Below are positions 56,770 through 64,000 of a stretch of 64,000 nt of DNA, one piece after another. Both the position numbers and the translations under genes were made by a program. Position 1 is the stretch's first letter. The number at the start of each line of letters is the position of its first letter. The stretch comes from Cladopsammia gracilis (lineage: Eukaryota > Cnidaria > Anthozoa > Scleractinia > Dendrophylliidae), in the NCBI GenBank assembly GCA_022457155.1, contig JAJGOT010000471.1:151001-215000 (forward strand). The letters are read 5' to 3'. The notes beneath the pieces are model-generated. The model was not told the origin of the DNA. It saw only the letters and a list, made by a program, of their open reading frames with translations, and made no database searches.

Positions 56770-59710
56770 CAATTTGTTCTCTCTTTCCCAGTTGGCAAAA
56801 AACTAAGGAAATAACGTATTTGTTGCACTGAAAAGATATCTGTAATTTGTTCTACCCTTTTGTTATGGCACCTTCGTATTCGCACCTTTCAGTTCCACCT
56901 TTTTGTCAGCAATCAAACTTGTAATTGCTTATTTATAGTAGCATATTCTTGTAACCGCACTCCACTTTCCTTCCTTTTTCGTTTATACTTGAAATTTTTT
57001 TTATTTTACGGTCAATAAAGTGGTCTACTGACTATTTCAAAAAAAATTTCACTTACTAAGACCGCAAAGAAGCATAAAATGTAGGGATCACACAATTATT
57101 TGCTTTTCTGATTTTTTGTTAATTTTGGTCATCTATTCAAAATGTCGTTCCTGCAAAACAACGTCAAATGATCAAATTATAGGTTTTGTGGAGAACGTGA
57201 ACAGGCGACGGCTAATTTTCCTTTCTCCATTTGAACTGGAAAGCCATCCCCTCAAATTCAGCTCCTGGGCAATCCAGTCACATTAGACAAACTAAACAAA
57301 TTGGAACAACTGCAAAGTAGTTTAAAATAGCGCGAATCCTTTTTTTGTTCAATTGACTTTTTCCTTTGCGTTGCCGTCGTCGTTGCGTAAGCTCCCTATT
57401 AATAACATCGACTACGTTGCAGGTTTCAGCTTTGACTCAATAAATTGCAAAGAAAGAAAAACAAAATTGTCTGGGAAGGGTTAAGTAGTTTTCCGGTAGG
57501 AGCAAATCATCTCACTGGTCCCCCTGTAGGGTTATAATATTGTTCTCTTATCCAGGCGAGGGGGTCGCATGAGTGTAGGTGGATTGCCTACTATGGACGT
57601 TTCGAATCATTTTAGCACCATGTGTTTTTTCTTCAAATAAATGTGGGCCTAGGATTGATGCATCCTGCCTGTACCGTGCTCGAGAGTGACTTCACGGAGG
57701 AAATCGTTCGTATTAATGATGCTCATGTCTGCAATTCTGCCCCCGACCTTGTTGTTAAATACCCTGTACAGTAAATAAGCGTTGAAGTAAACTCGCTGAA
57801 ATAGCTTTAGATAACCTTTTAATGGCAGAGCTGAAATTATCACACAACAGCAAGGACGGAATTATTGACATAAAATACAGAATTGCTTCCAGAATTTACT
57901 CTTTGGTTTCCCATAAAATTTCTTACAATTATGAACCATTATGATAATAATCCTTCTTTGTGAGCTTGGGTTATTGTGTGGTTTTAATGCAAATACGCGT
58001 TGGCAGATCAAGATTTAATGTTTTGACTAGTGTTTTGTTAAAATTGACATTCTTTGTTACGCTTGAGTGCTACTATTAAAATAAATACACCAAGGTATTT
58101 TGTTTTAATGACATTTATACTTCCTTAGATTAATGATTTTTATGGAATAAAAACTAAAATCAGTGTTAAATCTACAGTCATTCGTTCCTCAACATTTTCA
58201 GTTATCGCCTTATCAGATTAAGTCCATAATTGCAAGTGGGTATTAGGAATTTGCATTTTTTTATCTGCTTGCCAGGTTTAATTGGAAACCCCCAACAGTT
58301 ATGTTGAATTCAATTACACCAAGTCCACCAACACTGAGCCAACACCGCCTTTATCATTTTGTAGTAGTATAGTAGTAGACTTTGTAAACTAAGCAATCCC
58401 GCCGAAAGATAAAAAAACGATGCTGACGTTGCGATGTTACACTTGTCATAATGCTTTTACCTACTGAACGTGGGTATACACGCTGTATATGCGCTGTAAA
58501 ATGCAATGAAAGATTCAAAGTGATTTATGACATCATCGTAAGGTAGCTATATATAGCATAACTGCGAAAACCTTTCTTCATATTTGAGAGACTAAATCTG
58601 TTTTTACAACAACCAAGGCGTGCTTTATCAAAGAAAACAAAGAATTAAGATGTTTAGAAGCTATTAGTTTACCGGTAGCTGGTCCAATTTTAATGAACGC
58701 GTTAGCAGATTTATATCACTTATTCAGAAAGTTAACCGTATCTTGTGTTCGCATTCGGCGTTTTAGTTTTGCAAGGTCAGTGGAAAACTTCACCTTTATC
58801 CGGCTGCTTCATTCTCAAACATTGTAGACATAATTGAATATTCACCTAAAATATCCGAGACGTACCACACAAGGCCTTTCTAGTATATCTTCATTGTTTT
58901 CGTTTTTAAGTACTGAGTCAACTAAAGGCGGACACCTCTCTAAGGCTGACATCAGTGGTTGGTTGGTTCCGAAGGACGTTCACTTGATTGACTCACCTTT
59001 AACATGAAGTAAAATTTCAGACTTCCAATTGACTTTCTGGTTTAACGTAAAAGAAGCTCCCAGGAGGAGCGCGTATCCCGCAACCCAAGTTGAGTCACGC
59101 GAGGCGAATTGCGGAAGTGAAAACAGAGTAACACTGGGAACCACAGTTGACTAGTTCCAGTCCTTGTTGGTATAGATCTATAAATGGGCTCCCTGCCAGC
59201 GACGAAATCGCACGAAAAATGTGGCATTTTTAGAGCATATTTGTGTTAACGTTATACTCAATCAAAAAGGAAGATGTTGGTTGGTACTAAAATTATCAAC
59301 GCTCTGCTTTCTGTGAAATCACTGTTTTCTTCAGTTCAGATTGTTTCTTTGTAATCTGATATTCCCGGCTTTTTCAAAACGGTGGATCGGGCCTCGGTTG
59401 ACTAATTCCAAACCCGTCATTAAAGATACCTACAAGAGTTTCAGTAGTGATGCATTGAACACCTTTTACTCATACAGGTTTTGCTACATGTTTATGCCCA
59501 TGAGGTAGACTATTAAGCTGTCCCTTTTCAGTCAATCGAGCGGGTGAGCTAATCACGAAAACAAGCTCGGCGAGACTGGAGCGAGTGAACGAGCCGAGGG
59601 GAAAGTGGAGCTTTTTCCCCAGCGCCCCCTCGGCTTGCATTACTTTCGCTCGCTCGTTTGATGACCGCGATCGCATTTTTTCTCGCTTGCTCGACTAATC
59701 GGACGGGTGA
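56770..59710. other. intergenic, no gene recognised
   Basis: AT-rich DNA with only short frames. At 59385-59425 a phrase (GGATCGGGCCTCGGTTGACT) matches 3140-3180, again part of the duplicated flank. At 58920-58960 a MITE-end-like GGCGGACACCTCTCTAAGG occurs. Nothing else stands out. Confidence 0.5.
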
Positions 59711-59718
59711 AGCCCAAA

Positions 59719-60039
59719 TCATACCGTCCAGAAGGACGTCGGACACCTTATTGAGACTTATATAACGGAGTAACTGGTTAGCTTTCAGTTGAGGTTAGGG
59801 GTAGCAGTTTATATAGTTAGATTTAGGACTAAGAAACCCGAGAAGCTAGGTAGGTGGTACAGTGGTACGGTAGGCAATGTAAGCCTAAGCCTAGCTGAGG
59901 TCACAGGTTCAATCCTGAGTGGGGATTTTAGATTTTCTTTTTTTACACTTAAAAATTTATTGAAAATAAAATTCTAAGTGTCGACATTACGTTATAAAAG
60001 TCTCAATAAGGTGTCCGACGTCCTTCTGGACGGTATGAT
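59719..60039 (+). mobile_element. TIR element with tRNA-like module, copy 3 (intact)
   Basis: TCATACCGTCCAGAAGGACG at the left is exactly inverted at the right end (CGTCCTTCTGGACGGTATGA). Inside, TGGTACAGTGG matches a pol III A box and GGTTCAATCC (59905-59914) a B box, about 50 bp apart. It thus combines DNA-transposon ends with a SINE-like promoter. Confidence 0.78.
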
Positions 60040-60083
60040 TTAGGCACAACCATCCGGACGGGGACTGCTAGCAGTCTACCCAT

Positions 60084-60266
60084 AGACCCTATTGAATAGT
60101 ATGGCGGCCGATTTATTATTCTTTTATATTCATGCTAATCAGACCAACTAGCCTCATTTTAGATCAAACATTCTTTTGAATTTTGCACATGCTAACGAGG
60201 CTAGTTGGGCTGATTAGCATGAATATAAAAGAATAATAAATCGGTCGCCATTTATGAATAGGGTCT
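60084..60266. mobile_element. 183-bp palindromic MITE at an AT target
   Basis: AGACCCTATT at the left and AATAGGGTCT at the right. The arms include GGCGGCCGATTTATTATTCT and its inverse. Flanks are CCCAT and ATGAC; the empty copy at 41717 reads CTACCCATGATG, so AT was duplicated. The same family is at 63030-63190. Confidence 0.88.
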
Positions 60267-60299
60267 ATGACGTGTTTGTTGCTAGCTCATTCTTGATAT

Positions 60300-60453
60300 A
60301 GAGCGTTTTCACTCACGTGACCTTCAGTCCCGTGGGACTTAAATGACAAAGGCCATGGCAGCCATGTTGGTGTTCCTAACAAAAGAAGTTAATTAAAATT
60401 CTTTTGTACGGGAACACCAATATGGCGGCTAAGACGTCAAGTGAAAACGCTCT
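60300..60453. mobile_element. 154-bp palindromic MITE at an AT target
   Basis: AGAGCGTTTTCACT at the left and AGTGAAAACGCTCT at the right. The empty site at 41745 is CTTGATATACATTT; here it is CTTGATAT, element, ATACATTT. The interior carries GGAACACCAATATGGCGGC, as in the element at 23735-23888. Confidence 0.88.
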
Positions 60454-60771
60454 ATACATTTACAGCTTGCAGTAAATTGACGAAGCAAAACAGCAGTTAA
60501 TTGATCTTCCAATTAATGTGATATTGAAATGTAATAACAGTACTAAATTAAATTAAACTAGATGCAAATGAAAAGGACTCGTGCCCACATACTTGCAGCA
60601 AGCACTGCTTAAATTTGATTGGCCAAAAAAAAAAGAAAATAAATGTGTAAAATGAACTAAAAGGGCACATGCCACCATTTTTAGTGTGACTCTAAAAAGC
60701 CCAACAGACATATTTATTTCAGTGGAAACCCAAAAAATAATGGTCCAGGTGGGTTTAAAATTATTCTACTA

Positions 60772-61273
60772 CAGTGGAACCTCGATTTAACGAACCTCTA
60801 TATAACTAACTCCTCGGTATAAGGAACGATATTGTTCAGCCCGGCAAAATTACAAGTAAAATGTATCGAACAGAACCTCGATATAACGAACACAATCCGG
60901 AAGCCCAAACGTAAAATCAACCCCGATATAACGAATAAATTTCAACGCGCGACAAAAGATGAATGCGGAACAGACCAACAGTGTGTGCTATAGCTCAGTG
61001 GTATAACCTGTACAGTTTTCCAGTGCCGTAGTTATATGTACAATGTACTGTAGCTTCATACAGGCATTAAAGTGCAAATGTTATTTGTTCAGACCCGGAA
61101 ATACGTAACACCGTGACAAAACAATTATTAACTATACATCGATATAACGAACATTTTGGTTGTTTTTCCGCAAATTCGTTATAACGATGTTTTCGATATA
61201 ACGAACCCTGAATATAACGAACCAATTTCCTTAGTCCCTTGGCACTTCCGATCGTTAAATCGAGGTTCCACTG
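60772..61273. mobile_element. 502-bp pogo-like MITE, TA target duplication
   Basis: CAGTGGAACCTCGATTTAAC at the left and GTTAAATCGAGGTTCCACTG at the right are exact inverted copies flanked by TA. The interior repeats AACCTCGATATAACGAAC words in both directions. Empty sites with a single TA occur at about 42052 and 16012. CAGTGGAACCTCG-type ends are typical of pogo/Tigger-like Tc1/mariner elements. Confidence 0.9.
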
Positions 61274-61669
61274 TAGTGCTTTAAAATTTAAGAGTAAACA
61301 TTTGTGTCTTGATCTGCAGATGGCCAAGTAGGAATGGCTTGCAACTTGAAAAAATTAGGCGAATTGTTCAAGTTAGATAAAAAAAAAAAAAACTTGCTAA
61401 AACTCTGATTATGGTTCTATTCTGCCTTCGAGAATTCAGTTGATATCTTCCCTTCGTTGTTCTATAAGCATTTTGTTTCTGGCAAAGCTAAATGACTTAG
61501 TTTTATTTTGTAGCACTATTGTTGGCCAAAAAACGTAAAAAACCCATGACACAGCTCCTTTCAAATCTTTCAAAAGTTGATCAAGACAAGTCAGTTAAGT
61601 ACAACCTCAGGCCACAAACTCAGTGCATGATCTAAGTAGTAAACTTTAGAAAAGATAATACTATTAATT

Positions 61670-62960
61670 TGTTATCACTGTCGAGCCTCCCGTAAGTGAC
61701 CACTCGAAATGCAAAGCCAACAACAACAACAACGTTTATTGTACTGTAAATTACAAGAGCTGTATATAAAAGGTGGTCGCTTGCGGGAAGTGGTCGCTGA
61801 CAAGAGAAGTCAGGCATCAGCGCAAAATATTGTATCATATCGAAGTTTTGATGCAAAAAACAAAAGTTTCTTTTTATTGGACTTGCACTGTAACATATAA
61901 TTTAATTTGCGTCTTTAGTGATATCGAAATATGGGCGAGTGGTCGTTTAGTGGGGCTGAGATTAAAAACAAAAAAAATCAAATCATCGGCGTTGAAAGTG
62001 GTCGTGGTTGCTTAGGAGAGGTGGTCGCTTATGGTGGGTTTCGACTATAGTGATTTGACTGGAAGAAATGTGGTATTTTGGAAAAGTGGTCGCTTATGTT
62101 GGGTTTCGACTATAGTGATTTGACTGGAAGAAATGTGTTATTAGGAGAGCTTAGGAGAGGTTTGGACTATAGTGATTTGACTGGAAGAAATGTGGTATTT
62201 TGGAAAAGTGGTCGCTTATGTTGGGTTTCGACTATAGTGATTTGACTGGAAGAAATGTGTTATAAGGAGAGCTTAGGAGAGGTTTGGACTATAGTGATTT
62301 GACTGGAAGAAATGTGGTATTTTGGAAAAGTGGTCGCTTATGTTGGGTTTCGACTATAGTGATTTGACTGGAAGAAATGTGTTATTAGGAGAGCTTAGGA
62401 GAGGTTTGGACTATAGTGATTTGACTGGAAGAAATTTGGTATTTTGGAAAAGTGGTCACTTAGGAGAGGTTTGGACTATAGTGATTTGACTGGAAGAATT
62501 TGGCATTTTGGAAAAGTGGTCGCTTAGGAGAGGTTTGGACTATAGTGATTTGACTGGAAGAATTTGGTATTTTTGAAAAGTGGTCGCTTAGGAGAGGTTT
62601 GGACTATAGTGATTTGACTGGAAGAAATGTGGTATTTTTGAAAAGTGGTCGCTTAGGAGAGGTTTGGACTGTAGTGATTTGACTGGAAGAAATGTGGTAT
62701 TTTTGAAAAGTGGTCGCTTAGGAGAGGTTTGGACTGTAGTGATTTGACTGGAAGAAATGTGGTATTTTTGAAAAGTGGTCGCTTAGGAGAGGTTTGGACT
62801 ATAGTGATTTGACTGGAAGAAATGTGGTATTTTTGAAAAGTGGTCGCTTAGGAGAGGTTTGGACTATAGTGATTTGACTGGAAGAAATGTGGTATTTTTG
62901 AATTGCTTACGAGAGGTGATCGCTTAGGAGAGGTGGTCGTACATGGAGGTTCAACTGTGT
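61670..62960. mobile_element. TIR element with internal minisatellite, copy A'
   Basis: The left end GTCGAGCCTCCCGTAAGTGA and right end around GTACATGGAGGTTCAACTGT match copy A (3568-4914). It lacks the nested TTAA MITE and the 17-bp array, but contains a 65-bp array instead. Confidence 0.7.
62030..62905. repeat. 65-bp minisatellite, about a dozen units
   Basis: The unit includes TTTGGACTATAGTGATTTGA, then CTGGAAGAAATGTGGTATTT and TGAAAAGTGGTCGCTTAGGA. The left third alternates two unit types (one with CTTATGTTGGGTTTCGAC, one with GGAGAGCTTAGGAGAGG). Each unit holds one relative of the 17-bp word of copy A (GTGGTCGCTTAGGAGAG). Confidence 0.93.
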
Positions 62961-63029
62961 AACTATACACCAAACGTAAAATTGAAATAAGGTTGAAAGC
63001 CATGCCTGTTATATGATCTATGCCGAGTG

Positions 63030-63190
63030 TTTAGACCTTATTCATAAATGGCGACCAATTTATTATTCTTTTACATTCATGCCACCAGCCAGCCTACCTA
63101 GCCTCATTTTAGAGCAAAAGTTCTGCTAGGTAGGCTAATTAACATGAACATAAAAGAATAATAAATCGGCCGCCATTTATGAATAAGCTA
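63030..63190. mobile_element. palindromic MITE, same family as 60084-60266
   Basis: AGACCTTATTCATAAATGGC at the left and GCCATTTATGAATAAGCT at the right, with the shared TTTATTATTCTTTTA core. Copy A at 5530-5550 reads GCCAAGTGTACGCTACC, the empty site. Confidence 0.82.
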
Positions 63191-63221
63191 TGCTATGCTA
63201 CCTGTTCGCAGACAGGAAACA

Positions 63222-63227
63222 TTTATT
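63222..63227 (-). terminator. polyadenylation signal of the second MOV10-like gene
   Basis: AATAAA on the minus strand about 210 nt past the stop of the exon at 63437-63507, at the same place as the signal behind gene 1. Confidence 0.5.
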
Positions 63228-63436
63228 CTAGTTCTAGCACCTACATCTATATCTACACGCTCCTAGTATTATACTAGCTAGGAGTCACCACAGAAGGCAT
63301 TTTTAAATGTATAAGATCAGAGAGTGTGTGGTTTCCACCAAAAAAATTAAATGTTCCGCAATGCTCCATTTTTGTCACGTTGGAATGATGAAGATTCAGC
63401 TCTGATGACGATTGGTACAATTTCAACAAAGCACGT

Positions 63437-63507
63437 TCACTCGTGCCTAGTCCATTCCGGATGTTCTTGAAGCTGGCGCTGGCTGATTTCTGAATCTTCA
63501 TCAAATT
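63437..63507 (-). CDS. MOV10: terminal coding exon of a second MOV10-like helicase (partial gene)
   Basis: The acceptor TTTTTTCAG|AATTTG is followed by the same 23 residues and TGA as exon 17 of the first gene. The five base differences (GAC/GAT, ATT/ATC, CAC/CAT, GAG/GAA, CAT/CAC) are all silent, which indicates protein-level constraint. The preceding intron is also similar (63508-63600 against 5828-5900). The rest of the gene must lie right of 64000, in tandem orientation with the first. Confidence 0.8.
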
Positions 63508-63923
63508 CTGAAAAAAAGAGTTGTGTCAGTACTCTGCCCAAACGAGCAATGCTTCCTACCCTGGGTGTCTGAGGCTTTTCTCGTGTAACAAACAAATATA
63601 ATCGAAATTGTCGGAAATTTTCAAGAAAAATACGATGTTTGTGTAGAAAACATGTTTCAACATGAGCTTCTGTTTTCTCCAGTTTTGTTGCAATAACCGT
63701 TACATTTGAATTGAAGTTATATATTAGAATAAAGAATGTAGATATTCAGAGATATTGCTAATTACAAAAGAATAACCGCAAGATTATAGAAATAACATGG
63801 ATATAGAAAATTTCTAACAATAACTAACGTGTATATATTTGGAAATAAGGTGACCTCAGCCAAGTATGCAACGCCGCTTTATTGGTCTAGTTCCACTATT
63901 TACCTTATTGGTACTTAATTTCG

Positions 63924-63981
63924 CGGGTCTTTAATTTCGCGTTTTTCGCGATTGTAAAAAAATCGCGAAATTAAAGACCCG
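63924..63981. repeat. perfect 18-bp stem hairpin near the window end
   Basis: CGGGTCTTTAATTTCGCG at 63924-63941 and its exact inverse at 63964-63981, with further TCGCGA words on both sides. Part of a MITE cut by the window edge or a small palindromic repeat. Confidence 0.75.
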
Positions 63982-64000
63982 TGAAAAAAAATCCTCGCGA

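Larger units (their letters stand above)
60060..61650. repeat. dispersed block R, copy d, with three MITE insertions
   Basis: Colinear with 41690-42420 but expanded by insertions at 60084-60266, 60300-60453 and 60772-61273. Block R then passes into the TIR/minisatellite element that lies downstream of the paralogous exon. Confidence 0.85.

Noticed and set aside
60985..61010. tRNA A-box-like TAGCTCAGTGG inside the pogo-like MITE
   Set aside because: No B box follows at the right distance.

Overview
The window is animal nuclear DNA, most likely from an anthozoan cnidarian (a stony coral or sea anemone). The evidence is AT-rich DNA, spliced genes with long introns, a MOV10-type helicase, a HEPN/NACHT/ankyrin receptor of a kind expanded in corals, Penelope-like and LINE fragments, and very many small palindromic DNA transposons. 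The species cannot be fixed from the sequence alone.

Two protein-coding genes can be reconstructed, both on the minus strand. (1) A MOV10-like UPF1-family RNA helicase runs from 28621 (ATG) to 5757 (stop). I resolved 17 coding exons whose splice phases all agree; they sum to 3030 nt (1009 aa plus stop). The protein starts with a region holding a U1-type C2H2 zinc finger, followed by the MOV10 middle region and a complete SF1 helicase core. (2) A two-exon gene, 50949 to 42727, encodes about 2009 aa: an N-terminal helical region with an R-x5-H HEPN-like motif, a coiled coil, a transmembrane segment, a STAND (NACHT-type) NTPase, and ankyrin repeats. A third gene enters from the right: only its last coding exon (63437-63507) is visible. 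It encodes the same 23 residues and stop as the last exon of gene 1, so it is a second MOV10-like paralog. A possible last exon of an unknown plus-strand gene lies at 69-139, and a possible first exon of another at 34228-34345.

The sequence downstream of the two MOV10-like genes is duplicated (about 3560-5830 and 61660-63530). A second dispersed block (R) occurs four times: about 3230-3480, inside intron 7 of gene 1, 41690-42420, and 60060-61650. Comparing the copies shows filled and empty insertion sites for several small transposons. Two different minisatellites (17-bp and 65-bp units) have grown inside the same ancestral element.

The rest is transposon debris, often nested: MITEs with TTAA, TA, AT or 10-bp target duplications; a 3.2-kb non-coding element with an 11-bp target duplication and at least 15 copies of one motif; an unclassified 1.18-kb element present twice; L1-like and CR1/Jockey-like LINE fragments; Penelope GIY-YIG fragments; tRNA-like SINE heads; a 628-bp foldback in the intron of the receptor gene; and a 1-kb hexanucleotide array in a helicase intron. 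From about 56770 to 59700 I see no gene.
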